DNA of 64,000 nt from Nonomuraea sp. SYSU D8015 (GTDB lineage: Bacteria; Actinomycetota; Actinomycetes; Streptosporangiales; Streptosporangiaceae). The position numbers were made by a program, and so were the translations under genes. Shown here piece by piece: positions 20,071-28,767 of the stretch. The stretch spans positions 401,592 to 465,591 of the forward strand of contig NZ_VJYI01000007.1 in assembly GCF_008065375.1 (NCBI RefSeq). Direction: 5' to 3'. Under the pieces are notes generated by a model. It saw nothing but the letters and a program-made list of their open reading frames with translations, had not been told where the DNA came from and did no database searches. Numbering within the stretch: the first letter of the stretch is position 1; each line of letters opens with the position of its first letter.

Positions 20071-21149
20071 GCCCGCACCCCCAGCTCGTCGGCGAGAATC
20101 AGGTACATCCCGTGCGACCACAGCAGCGGCGTGGCCACCGGCCCCCATCGGTCGAGCCACTCCTGCAGCCGCTCCGGGGCCAGCAGCAGGTCCGACACCT
20201 GCTCGGGCAGGTCGCCTTCCGGCGTCGCCCGGGCCGCCATCCAGTCCAGGTAGCGGCGGGCCTCGGCGGGCCGTCCGGCCGCCGCGTGGTTCCAGCCCAG
20301 GAACCCCGCCAGCAGCACCCACCGGCCGCCGCCGTAGAAGGTGTCGGCGAGGTAGCGGTACACGCCGCCGTCGCGGGCGAGCTGCCGCTCGACCTCGGCC
20401 ACCGTCGCCGCGCCCACCGGATGGCCGGCCGGATAGAGCCCGAACGGCTCGACGCACGCCAGCAGGCTGGAGTCCACCGCGTCACCGCCGAGCCACTTGC
20501 GCAGCCGCCCTTCGTGGACGCCCTCCCGCTCGACCAGCGCGGCGATGCCCTCGACCGCCTGGAGCGCGGCCGCCTCCTCGCCCGCGCTCAGCACGCCGAG
20601 CACCGCGGCCGCCCGCAGGCCGGCGTGGATCGAGCCGAGCGTGGCCACGTGCCGCTGCTCGACGTGCTCCTCCCACCAGTCGTAGCAGGGCAGGTGCCAG
20701 AACGCCGTCAGGTACCTGGCCGCCGCCCTGACCCCCTTCTCGACCTCGGGCACCGGCCTCCCATGGCGGGCGGAGTGCTCGTGCAGCGCCCAGAGCCACG
20801 TCCCGTACCCGTCGAGCTGGAAGTCCCACCACTCGTCCGCGCCCTCCATCCCGTCGAGCGTGAAGCGGGTCGGCAGCATCTCGGAGACGGGCACGGCCTC
20901 ACCGCGCGCGGCACGCGAGACCAGCGCGTCCACCTGGCCCGCGCGGTCGCCGATCACCCGGGCGCACCAAGCGTGGAAGGCGTCCGCGCCGGTCACGTCG
21001 CCGTGCCTGCTCACCCCCTCGGCGATGAACGCCCCGTCCCGCAGCCACGAGTAGCCGCGGTAGGCGGAGAAGGTGGGCGAGGCCGGATAGGCCCCGGTGG
21101 GCGACTGCAATCTCTTGATCACGTCGAGGCTGTGCGCGACGAGGGACAA
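20067..21149 (-). CDS. GH15 isomaltose glucohydrolase
   Basis: A 360-residue cytosolic glucoamylase-fold protein (no signal). GH15 marks are YSWLRDGAFIAEG (33-45), FQLDGYGTWLWAL (110-122), CYDWWEE with the likely catalytic acid at Glu160/161, and LPEQVSD with the likely base Glu316. General GH15 enzymes attack maltose or starch, but the Kribbella flavida relative Kfla1896, next to the GH31 isomaltosidase, is specific for isomaltose. The same neighbourhood here supports the same role: isomaltose to beta-glucose plus glucose. The start is TTG with GGAGAG upstream; the stop overlaps the GH31 start. Confidence 0.82.
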   Translation of the reverse strand: MSLVAHSLDVIKRLQSPTGAYPASPTFSAYRGYSWLRDGAFIAEGVSRHGDVTGADAFHAWCARVIGDRAGQVDALVSRAARGEAVPVSEMLPTRFTLDGMEGADEWWDFQLDGYGTWLWALHEHSARHGRPVPEVEKGVRAAARYLTAFWHLPCYDWWEEHVEQRHVATLGSIHAGLRAAAVLGVLSAGEEAAALQAVEGIAALVEREGVHEGRLRKWLGGDAVDSSLLACVEPFGLYPAGHPVGAATVAEVERQLARDGGVYRYLADTFYGGGRWVLLAGFLGWNHAAAGRPAEARRYLDWMAARATPEGDLPEQVSDLLLAPERLQEWLDRWGPVATPLLWSHGMYLILADELGVRA

Positions 21150-21162
21150 CGGGGTTCTCTCC

Positions 21163-22419
21163 TTAAGAAAGCAGGGCGTCGACGTCGGCGGCGGCGGCCT
21201 TGAGCGCGTCCTCCACCGACTTGCGCCCGGCGGCGGCCTCGGTCAGGTGCTTGGTCACCGCGTCCTGCATCTCCTGCTGGCGCTTGATGACCGGCGGCAG
21301 CGCGATCGACTTCAGCGAGTCGAACACCGCCTGCCGGTTGGCCGGTTTCGGGTCCTTGAGGTAGCCGGAGAGCACCTGCTGGTCGGCGACCGGCGGCAGC
21401 TCCCAGGACGACTGGATGCGGGTGGTGGCCGCGACGTTCGAGGACGACAGGAAGCGGGTCCACGCGTAGGCGTCCTTGCCGTTCTTGGTGCTCGACGAGA
21501 TCGCGACGGCGTTGTGGAAGACGGCGCTGGCCTTGGCCGCGTCACCGGGCTCGACGACGACGTCCCACTCGAACGGCACGTCCTTCAGGCCCGCGAACTG
21601 CCAGATGCCGTTGTGCCACATGGCGAGCTTGCCGGACTTGAACAGGTTCGTGTCGTAGTCGGCGGCGCCGCCGATCTCGGCCTCGGTCGGCATCGTCTTG
21701 CCGACCTTGCCCACCAGCCACGTGGCGGCCTTGACGCCCTCGGGGCTGTTGAAGGTCGCCTTCTTGCCGTCGGCGGACAGGAACTCGCCGCCCGCCTGCT
21801 TGAGCGTCTTGTAGAACTCGAAGAACTGGACCGGCTGGAAGTCGCCGTACACGCCCTTCTTCCTGTCGGTGAGCTTCGCGGCGGCCTCCTGCTCGTCGGC
21901 CCACGTCCAGTCCGCCGTCGGCGGCGCCACCCCGGCCTTCTCGAACAGGTCCTTGTTGTAGAAGAGCACGACCGTGGAGAAGGAGGCGGGCAGGGCGTAC
22001 TGCTTGCCGTCACGCTTGAACGCGTTGAGCGACTCCTGGGCGTAGACCGAGGTGTCGCCGTCGCCCGCCACCGTGCCGAGGTCGAGCAGGGAGCCGGCGC
22101 TGGCGTAGGTGACGAAGTTCTCGTAGTTGAGCTCGAACGCGTCCGGCGCGGTGCCGCCCGCGATGCTGGTCTGGAGCTTGGTGAAGTATTCCTCGAAGGG
22201 CGCGGTCTCCACGACCACGTCCACCTTCGGGTTCTCCTTCTCGAAGGCCTTCTCGATCGCGTCGAGGTCCTTGAGGTGGTCCGGGGCCGCCGAGAACGTG
22301 AAATACCGGACGGTGGCCTTGCCGTCGGCGCCGGTGGCGGGCCTGGAGGCCGACCCCTGGGAGCAGGCGGAGGCGAGCAACGCTACTGCGGCGAGGACGG
22401 CGAGATGTCTTGTTGACAT
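21163..22419 (-). CDS. ABC transporter sugar-binding lipoprotein
   Basis: A 418-residue extracellular solute-binding protein of the MalE-like family 1. The N-terminus MSTRHLAVLAAVALLASACS is a lipoprotein signal with the lipid-anchored Cys at residue 19. Conserved features include AFEKENPKVDVVVETAPFEEY, GGTAPDAFEL, YALPASFSTVVLFYNKDLFEKAG and the C-terminal QEMQDAVTKHLTEA. In this operon the expected ligand is CNN or a linear isomaltosyl oligosaccharide. It lies 12 bp after a permease gene and 13 bp before the GH15 gene, with AAAGGAAA as RBS. Confidence 0.9.
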   Translation of the reverse strand: MSTRHLAVLAAVALLASACSQGSASRPATGADGKATVRYFTFSAAPDHLKDLDAIEKAFEKENPKVDVVVETAPFEEYFTKLQTSIAGGTAPDAFELNYENFVTYASAGSLLDLGTVAGDGDTSVYAQESLNAFKRDGKQYALPASFSTVVLFYNKDLFEKAGVAPPTADWTWADEQEAAAKLTDRKKGVYGDFQPVQFFEFYKTLKQAGGEFLSADGKKATFNSPEGVKAATWLVGKVGKTMPTEAEIGGAADYDTNLFKSGKLAMWHNGIWQFAGLKDVPFEWDVVVEPGDAAKASAVFHNAVAISSSTKNGKDAYAWTRFLSSSNVAATTRIQSSWELPPVADQQVLSGYLKDPKPANRQAVFDSLKSIALPPVIKRQQEMQDAVTKHLTEAAAGRKSVEDALKAAAADVDALLS

Positions 22420-22431
22420 GGGGGGTTTCCT

Positions 22432-23238
22432 TTACTTGAGCCCGCTCTGCGCGACGCTGGCGATGACGTGCTTCTGCGCGAAGACGTAGAGGATGAGGAT
22501 CGGTACGACGCTGATCACCGACCCCGCCATGACCACGTCCCACTCGGTGGTGAACTGGCCGTGCAGCGTGGCGAGGCCCAGGGGGAGCGTCATGAACTCG
22601 GGCGACTTGATGATGATCAGCGGCCAGAGGTAGCTGTTCCAGCTGGCCATGAAGCCGAAGATGGCGAACGTGGCCAGCGCCGGACGGATCAGCGGCAGCA
22701 CCACGTACAGGAAGATCCGGAAATGTCCGGCGCCGTCCAGCACGGCCGCCTCGTCGAACTCCCGCGGCACCTGGTTGATCGCCTGCCGCAGCAGGAACAC
22801 CCCGAACGCCGAGGCGATCGTCGGCGCGAGCAGTGCGAAGTACGTGTCGACCAGGCCGAACGTGCGCATCTCGATGAACAGCGGCACGACCAGGACCGGC
22901 AGCGGCATCATCAGCGTCGTCAGGTAGACGGCGAACAACGCGCCCCGGCCGGGGAACGGCAGCCGCGCGAACGCGTAGGCGGCCATGGCGCTGGTGACCA
23001 GCTGCAGCACCGTGGAGGTGGCGCCGATCCAGGCGCTGTTGAGGACGATCCGCCAGAACGGCAGCGTCTCCAGCAGCCTGGCGTACGCGTCCAGGCTCGC
23101 GCCCTCGGGCGTGAGGTCCGGCGGCACGGCCAGCACGGCCTCGCCCGGCGTGACGGAGGTGATCACCGCCCACGCGAACGGGAACACCATCACCAGCGCG
23201 CCCGTCCCCACCAGCAGGTAGCGCAGAAACTTACCCAT
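22432..23238 (-). CDS. ABC sugar permease, MalG type
   Basis: A 268-residue membrane protein with about six helices and the permease EAA loop around EFDEAAVLDGAGHFRIFLYVVLP (EAA...G motif). The N-terminus (FLRYLLVGTGALVMVFPFAWAVITS) is typical of MalG-type CUT1 subunits. It overlaps the MalF-type gene by 8 bp, so translation is coupled. It pairs with that subunit to form the channel for the sugar bound by the lipoprotein encoded next. Confidence 0.92.
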   Translation of the reverse strand: MGKFLRYLLVGTGALVMVFPFAWAVITSVTPGEAVLAVPPDLTPEGASLDAYARLLETLPFWRIVLNSAWIGATSTVLQLVTSAMAAYAFARLPFPGRGALFAVYLTTLMMPLPVLVVPLFIEMRTFGLVDTYFALLAPTIASAFGVFLLRQAINQVPREFDEAAVLDGAGHFRIFLYVVLPLIRPALATFAIFGFMASWNSYLWPLIIIKSPEFMTLPLGLATLHGQFTTEWDVVMAGSVISVVPILILYVFAQKHVIASVAQSGLK

Positions 23239-24172
23239 ACGTCACCCACCGCCTCTGGCCCCGGATCTGGATGATCGTCACGATCAGCACCACGGCGAAC
23301 AGCAGCCAGGACAGCGCCGAGGCAGCGCCGGCCCTGCCGTACCTGAAGGTGAGGTCGTAGATCTGCGACACGACCACCTGCGTGGCCCCGCCGGGCCCGC
23401 CGTTCGTCATGATCTTGACCTGGTCGAAGACCTGGAAGCCGTTGATCAGCGAGATCACGACCACGAAGAACGTCGAGGGCGACAGGAGCGGCAGTGTGAT
23501 GTGCCGGAACCGGCGCCACGCCGTGGCGCCGTCGACCATGGCGGCCTCCTGGTACTCACGGGGGATCGCCTGCAGCCCGGCCAGCAGGATGATCATCACG
23601 AAGCCCAGGTCCTTCCAGGCCGAGGCGAGGATGATCGACGGCATCGCCCAGTCGGGGTCGGTCCACCAGCCGGGGCCGCTGACCCCGAACAGCCCGAGCG
23701 TCCAGTTGACGATGCCGCTGGCCGGGTTGAGCAGCCACTTCCACATCAGCGCCACGACCACCCAGCTCGTGATCACCGGCAGGAAGTAGATGCCGCGCAG
23801 CAGGCTCCGGCCGGCCCCAGTCGATCGGGGCGCCCGGTTGAGCAGCATGGCCAGGCCCAGACCGCCCGCGTAGACCAGCGGCAGGTAGCCCGCGATGAAG
23901 TAGAGCGTGTGCAGGAAGGCCGCGTGCGTCTCGGGGTCGCCGATCAGCTCGACGTAGTTGCCCAGGCCGACCCAGCGCATCTCGGTGATCAGGTCCCACT
24001 CGTGCAGGCTCGTCCAGAGCGAGCCGAGCATCGGGACGATCGTGTAGAGGGTCAGGGGGACGAGGCTGGGCAGCAGGAACACCGCGACGGTGGCGGCGTA
24101 ACGCCAGCCCTTGCGCGGTCTGGTCCGCTCGTGCGTGGCCCGCGCCTCCGGTGGGGCGGCGGTAAGGGTCAT
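23231..24172 (-). CDS. ABC sugar permease, MalF type
   Basis: A 313-residue membrane protein with a cytosolic start (ATHERTRPRKGW), six predicted helices and the EAA loop EYQEAAMVDGATAWRRFRHITLPLL. It is the partner of the MalG-type subunit whose gene overlaps it. Start ATG has GAGGAG upstream. There is no ATPase gene in the cluster; CUT1 importers in actinomycetes generally share one MsiK-type ATPase encoded elsewhere. Confidence 0.92.
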   Translation of the reverse strand: MTLTAAPPEARATHERTRPRKGWRYAATVAVFLLPSLVPLTLYTIVPMLGSLWTSLHEWDLITEMRWVGLGNYVELIGDPETHAAFLHTLYFIAGYLPLVYAGGLGLAMLLNRAPRSTGAGRSLLRGIYFLPVITSWVVVALMWKWLLNPASGIVNWTLGLFGVSGPGWWTDPDWAMPSIILASAWKDLGFVMIILLAGLQAIPREYQEAAMVDGATAWRRFRHITLPLLSPSTFFVVVISLINGFQVFDQVKIMTNGGPGGATQVVVSQIYDLTFRYGRAGAASALSWLLFAVVLIVTIIQIRGQRRWVTYG

Positions 24173-24229
24173 GGGGTCATCTCCTCGCTCACGCGGCCGG
24201 AGGCTGCACGGGCGGACGTGGCGGGGGCC

Positions 24230-25978
24230 TCATGGCGTGGCTCCGATCAGGCGGGCGCGTACCAGGCGGCCCTGCTCGCCGGCCGCGCCCGCCGCGTCGA
24301 ACGGGGTGGCCAGCACCAGCGCCGCCGCGCCCTGCGCCCAGCTCGTGTCGTCCCAGCTCTCCACCTCGACGGAGATGTCGCGCCGCCCCGGATAGAGCTG
24401 CGCCCTGAGCGCCTGCTCGAAGCCGTCCCGCCACAGCGGCCAGTCGGCCGTGCCCTCGCCGAGCACGACCACGACCTCGGGGTCCACGACGTTGATCAGC
24501 CCCGCGGTGGCCCGCCCGAGTATCGCCCCCGCCTCGGCGAACACCTCCCGCGCCACGGGATCGCCGTCGGTCCCGGCCCGCCCGAGCGCCGCCACCGCCC
24601 CCAGCGGGTCCGCCTCGCCCCGGCCCCACCCGGCGCCCCGGCCCGACGCCACGCCGTCACCCGAGCCGGGGACGCCGCTCCCGCGCCCGTCCGGCCCATC
24701 GCCTGCGCCCACCGCGCCCTCTGCGCCCTCTGCGTCCACTGCGCCCGCTGGGCCCATTGCGCCCGCTGCGCTCTCTGCGCCCTTAGCGTCCATCGCGCCG
24801 GCTGGGCCCATTGCGCCCCCTGCCCCCAGTGCGCCCGCTGAGCCGGTTGCGCCCCCTGCGCCCCTTGCGTGCCCTGCGCTCAGTGCGGCCGCTGCGCCCA
24901 CTACGCCCGTTGCACCGGTTGGGCGACCCACCGGGCTCAGGGGGCCATGTTCTCCCGGCCCCGTGCCTGGGCTGGGGGGCCGGATGCCATCCTCTTCGCC
25001 ACCCCCGCTCGTCCTCGGACCTCCGCCCGGCGAGGGCTGGGGGGCGTGGGGGGCGGGGCGCGCGACGGTGCCGGTGCCGGCGTCGGGCTGGGCGGTGGGC
25101 TCGGCGCCGGCTGTGGGGCGGGCGTCCTCGCGGGCTGTGGGGCGGGCGTGCTCGCGGGCGGCGGACTTGGCGCGGGCCGCGGCCAGGAGGCCGGCCGAGC
25201 CGACGAACGCCTCCAGGCACCCCCTGGCCCCGCAGCCGCACAGCGGCCCGTCCGGGTCCACCGGCAGGTGGCCGAACTCGCCCGCGCCGCCCCGCGCCCC
25301 CCGGTACACCCGCCCGTCCGCGACGATCGCCGCGCCCACGCCGCGCCCGATCGTCACCACGAGGAAGTCCCGGTGCGTACGCCCCCGCCCGTACAGCCGC
25401 TCGGCCGCCGCCAGCGCGTTGACGTCGTTCTCGACCAGCACGGGAAGCTCCAACCGGCGCCGCAGCCGCTCGCCGACCGGCATGGCCTGCCACCCCAGCG
25501 TCGGCGCGTTCACGGTGCCGACGGCCTGGTCGTCCACGCTCCCGGGCACCCCGACGCCGACCCCGAGCAGCGGCGGCGCCTGCCCGCCCGGCGCCGGCAC
25601 CACCGACTCCACGGCCGCCGCGAGCTCGTCGAGCGCGTCGGGCGCGGCCGGGTCGAACGGCCGCTCCCACGACCCCAGCACCTCGCCGTCCAGCCGCACG
25701 TCCACCAGCACCAGGTGATCGGCCGTCACCTTGACGCCCAGCGCCCGCCCGGCCCCGCCGATCAGCCCCAGCCGCACGGCGGGCCGCCCGCCCCGGGAGG
25801 GCTTGAGGTCGAGCTCCTCCAGCATTCCCTGCCCCATGAGCTCGCGGGTGAGCTGCGTGACGGTGGCGGGGCTGAGGTCCAGCTCGCGGGCTATCTCGGT
25901 CCGGCTCAGCGGCCCGCTGGTGCCCAGCAGGGCCAGGATCGCCGTCCTGGTGAGGTCGCCGCGGTCAGTGGCTGCCAT
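24230..25978 (-). CDS. ROK family repressor with a Gly-Ala-X repeat insertion
   Basis: A 582-residue ROK regulator, ~180 longer than the usual ~400. The N-terminal winged HTH is at ~10-65 (RTEIARELDLSPATVTQLTR). The sugar-kinase-like fold has VENDVNALA with Asp185 and the zinc motif GHLPVDPDGPLCGCGARGC (His237, Cys247, 249, 254). After residue ~275 a long low-complexity segment interrupts the fold, including 24 tripeptides of Gly-Ala-X type (~354-425), and the fold resumes with GDPVAREVFAEAG and LINVVDPEVVVVLGEG. It is the first gene of the operon; it likely represses it until a sugar binds. An inverted repeat just ahead of its start suggests autoregulation. Confidence 0.9.
   Translation of the reverse strand: MAATDRGDLTRTAILALLGTSGPLSRTEIARELDLSPATVTQLTRELMGQGMLEELDLKPSRGGRPAVRLGLIGGAGRALGVKVTADHLVLVDVRLDGEVLGSWERPFDPAAPDALDELAAAVESVVPAPGGQAPPLLGVGVGVPGSVDDQAVGTVNAPTLGWQAMPVGERLRRRLELPVLVENDVNALAAAERLYGRGRTHRDFLVVTIGRGVGAAIVADGRVYRGARGGAGEFGHLPVDPDGPLCGCGARGCLEAFVGSAGLLAAARAKSAAREHARPTAREDARPTAGAEPTAQPDAGTGTVARPAPHAPQPSPGGGPRTSGGGEEDGIRPPSPGTGPGEHGPLSPVGRPTGATGVVGAAAALSAGHARGAGGATGSAGALGAGGAMGPAGAMDAKGAESAAGAMGPAGAVDAEGAEGAVGAGDGPDGRGSGVPGSGDGVASGRGAGWGRGEADPLGAVAALGRAGTDGDPVAREVFAEAGAILGRATAGLINVVDPEVVVVLGEGTADWPLWRDGFEQALRAQLYPGRRDISVEVESWDDTSWAQGAAALVLATPFDAAGAAGEQGRLVRARLIGATP
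24704..24919. repeat. 24-copy 9-bp in-frame repeat inside the ROK gene
   Basis: Twenty-four consecutive 9-bp units close to TGCGCCCNC (plus strand) run without a gap. On the coding strand each unit gives one tripeptide, most often Gly-Ala-X (GAM, GPA, GAV, GAE...), a collagen-like pattern. Because the unit is a multiple of three, copy-number change would lengthen or shorten the insert without breaking the frame. Confidence 0.85.
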
Positions 25979-25991
25979 GTACGAGGACTTT

Positions 25992-26005
25992 CTTTAGAAG
26001 TAAAG
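25992..26005. promoter_or_regulatory. Operator candidate of the ROK-led operon
   Basis: CTTTA (25992-25996) and TAAAG (26001-26005) form a perfect inverted repeat with spacer GAAG, about 14 bases before the ROK start codon, inside an AT-rich island. ROK repressors often bind AT-rich palindromes close to their own start. The wider block has a second, imperfect pair (ACTTT...AAAGT). Confidence 0.5.
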
Positions 26006-26071
26006 TTAGTCCCGAAATATCCCCCTCCAGGGGACCCCTGTCAAGGGTCGGAAACGTCCGGGAAACGCGAA

Positions 26072-26099
26072 AGGCCCCCGCCGGGCGTGGCGAGGGCCT
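26072..26099 (-). terminator. Terminator of pepN
   Basis: AGGCCCCCGCC (26072-26082) pairs with GGCGAGGGCCT (26089-26099) with one mismatch, loop GGGCGT. On the minus strand the stem is followed by TTTCGCG and another TTTCC, and it starts 14 bases after the pepN stop. Confidence 0.75.
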
Positions 26100-26112
26100 C
26101 GAACGCGGCGGA

Positions 26113-28677
26113 TCAGGCGGACGCGGCGTCCTTCTCGCGGTTGCGCAGCGCGCGGCGGACGCCGTCGGCGCCCTCCAGGATCATCCTGCGCAGCGCCTGC
26201 GGCGGCTGCTCGCTCGTGAGGTAGTCGTCGGCGGCCCGCAGCGTCTCCTGCTCGATGAGCAGCGAGGGGAAGCACCCCACCGCGAACGACGAGGCCTGGT
26301 CGAACGTCCACTCCTTGTAGATCCGCCCGACCTCGGCGAAGTACTTCTCCCGGAACGGCTCCAGCAGCTCGGGGTGGTGCGGGTCCTGGAAGCCGCCGAT
26401 CGTGGCGCGGGCGATGTGGTTGGCCAGCTTGCCGCCCACGATCCGGTCCCACGCCGCGCTCTTGGCCTCGGGAGTCGGGATCGCGGCCCGGCACTGCGCG
26501 GCCGACCGCTCACCCGTCGCCGTAGGGTCGCGCTCCAGCTCCGCGTCGATGTCCGGCTCGGCCATCCGGCCGCCGGCGACCAGCGCGTGGACCAGGCTCC
26601 AGCGCAGGTCGGCGTCCACGCTCAGCCCCTCGGGCACCGCCGTGCCGTCGAGGATGCCCTGCAGCAGGTCGAGATCCTCCGCCGAGGTGGCCACCGGCGC
26701 GAACGCCTGCAGGTAGGCCAGCTGGCGGTCCGACCCCGGCTCGGCCGTGGCGAGCAGCGAACGCAGCTCGCCCGCCAGCAGCGCCAGGCCCTCGGCCCGC
26801 CAGGCCGGGTCCGCGAACTGCTGCGCGGCCATGCGCGCCTGCCGCAGGATCGTCTGCAGGACCGTGATGTCGGTGACCGTGCCCGCGCCCGAGACGACCA
26901 GCTTGACGTAGTCGCGCGTGGACATCTCGCCGTCACGGGTCATGTCCCAGGCCGCCGACCAGCACAGCGCCCGCGGCAGCGACTCGGTGAACGTGACGAT
27001 GCCGCCGTCGACCAGCGTCCGCAGCGAGTCCTCGTCGAGGCGGATCTTGGCGTAGGTCAGGTCGTCGTCGTTGAGCAGCACCAGGTCCGGCTGCTCCTCG
27101 CCGACGAGCTGCGCCACGCTCGTCCGGGCGCCCACGACGTCCAGCTCGACCCGCTTGGTCCGCGTCAGCTTCCCGTCCACCAGGGAGTACAGGCCGATCG
27201 CGACCCGGTGCGAGCGCAGCGTCGGGTAGTCGGACGGCGCCTCCTGCAGCACGTCGAAACTCGTGAACCGGCCCCCGGACACCTCGAAGGAGGGCCGCAG
27301 CGTGTTGACCCAGGAGGTCTCCAGCCACTCCTTCGACCAGGCGGACAGGTCGCGGCCCGAGGTCCGCTCCAGGGCGTCGAGCAGGTCCTTCAGCTCGGTG
27401 TTGCCCCAGGCGTGCTCGTTGAAGTAGTCGCGCACGCCGGCCAGGAAGTTGTCGAGCCCCACGTACGCGACGAGCTGCTTGAGCACCGAGGCGCCCTTCG
27501 CGTACGTGATGCCGTCGAAGTTGACCTCGACCGCCTGCATGTCCGGGATGTCCGCGGCGATGGGATGCGTGGACGGGAGCTGGTCCTGGCGGTAGGCCCA
27601 GGCCTTCTCCACGTTGGCGAACGTCGTCCACGCGCCCTTGCCCCACCGCGTGGCCTCGGCCTGGGCGAGCACGGCCATGTAGGTGGCGAACGACTCGTTC
27701 AGCCACAGGTCGTCCCACCAGCGCATGGTGACGAGGTCGCCGAACCACATGTGCGCCATCTCGTGCAGGATCGTCTCCGCGCGCCGCTCGACCACCGCGT
27801 CGGTGACCCGGGAGCGGAAGACGTAGTCCTCCAGGAAGGTCACGCACCCGGCGTTCTCCATGGCGCCGGCGTTGAACTCCGGCACGAAGCACTGGTCGTA
27901 CTTGCCGAACGGGTAGCGCAGGCCGAACACCCGGTGGAAGAAGTCGAAGCCCTGCCGGGTGATCTCGAAGAGGTTGTCGGCGTCGAGGTGCTCGGCCAGC
28001 GAGGCCCGGCAGTAGAGGCCGAGCGGGATGCCGTCGTGCTCCGAGGTGACCTTGTGGTACGGCCCGGCGACCAGCGCCGTGATGTACGTCGACATGACCG
28101 GCGTGACCGCGAACTCCCACCGCTTGGCCGCCGGCACGGTGCCGTGCTTGCCGGCCTGTGCCGGCAGGTCCTCCACGTTGACCGCGACCGCGTTGGAGAT
28201 CACCTCCCAGTCGGCCGGGGCCAGCACGGTGAGCTGGAAGGTGGCCTTGAGGTCGGGCTGGTCGAAGCACGCGTACATGCGGTGGGCGTCGGCCGTCTCG
28301 AACTGGCTGTGCAGGTAGACCTTCTGGTCCACCGGGTCGACGAACCGGTGGAGGCCCTCGCCGGTGCGCATGTAGGAGCAGTCGGCGTCGACCCGCAGCT
28401 CGTTGGTCTCGGCGAGCGCGGGGATCGGGAAGCGGCCCTTCTCCGCGTCGTAGGCGGCCACGTCGAGGTCCCGGCCGTTCAGCGTGACCTTGCGCACGTG
28501 CGCGCCGTGCAGGTCGATGAAGGTGGACGCGCCCGGGGCGGTGCTGGTGAAGCGGACCGTCGTGACACTCTCGAAGCGCTCCTCCCCTTCGGTCAGGTCG
28601 AGTGCGACCTCGTACGACTCGACCTTCAACAGCCGGGCGCGCTCACGCGCTTCGTCCCGGGTCAGGTTGCCTGCCAA
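26113..28677 (-). CDS. pepN: Aminopeptidase N (M1 metallopeptidase)
   Basis: An 854-residue cytosolic aminopeptidase. The exopeptidase motif GAMEN is at 271-275 and the zinc site HEMAH at 305-309 with NES Glu328 (HExxH-x18-E). The C-terminal ERAP1-like helical domain follows (~530-850). It removes N-terminal amino acids from peptides with broad specificity. The gene is monocistronic, with a hairpin terminator downstream and a divergent DsbA-like gene 90 bp upstream. Confidence 0.95.
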   Translation of the reverse strand: MAGNLTRDEARERARLLKVESYEVALDLTEGEERFESVTTVRFTSTAPGASTFIDLHGAHVRKVTLNGRDLDVAAYDAEKGRFPIPALAETNELRVDADCSYMRTGEGLHRFVDPVDQKVYLHSQFETADAHRMYACFDQPDLKATFQLTVLAPADWEVISNAVAVNVEDLPAQAGKHGTVPAAKRWEFAVTPVMSTYITALVAGPYHKVTSEHDGIPLGLYCRASLAEHLDADNLFEITRQGFDFFHRVFGLRYPFGKYDQCFVPEFNAGAMENAGCVTFLEDYVFRSRVTDAVVERRAETILHEMAHMWFGDLVTMRWWDDLWLNESFATYMAVLAQAEATRWGKGAWTTFANVEKAWAYRQDQLPSTHPIAADIPDMQAVEVNFDGITYAKGASVLKQLVAYVGLDNFLAGVRDYFNEHAWGNTELKDLLDALERTSGRDLSAWSKEWLETSWVNTLRPSFEVSGGRFTSFDVLQEAPSDYPTLRSHRVAIGLYSLVDGKLTRTKRVELDVVGARTSVAQLVGEEQPDLVLLNDDDLTYAKIRLDEDSLRTLVDGGIVTFTESLPRALCWSAAWDMTRDGEMSTRDYVKLVVSGAGTVTDITVLQTILRQARMAAQQFADPAWRAEGLALLAGELRSLLATAEPGSDRQLAYLQAFAPVATSAEDLDLLQGILDGTAVPEGLSVDADLRWSLVHALVAGGRMAEPDIDAELERDPTATGERSAAQCRAAIPTPEAKSAAWDRIVGGKLANHIARATIGGFQDPHHPELLEPFREKYFAEVGRIYKEWTFDQASSFAVGCFPSLLIEQETLRAADDYLTSEQPPQALRRMILEGADGVRRALRNREKDAASA

Positions 28678-28767
28678 GTTGCGCTCCTTTTCACCGCTTC
28701 GTCGGGGTTTGTCGGTATCCTGTCATGACGGGAATAGGACCCGAACCACCTCAGGTTATGGCCACAC

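Noticed and set aside
20071..20457. N-terminal extension of the cytosolic GH31 (open frame up to 865 residues)
   Set aside because: The extra part lies over the GH15 gene and is Arg/Gly/Ala-rich noise; the ATG at 20068-20070 overlaps the GH15 stop as ATGA and fits the family start.
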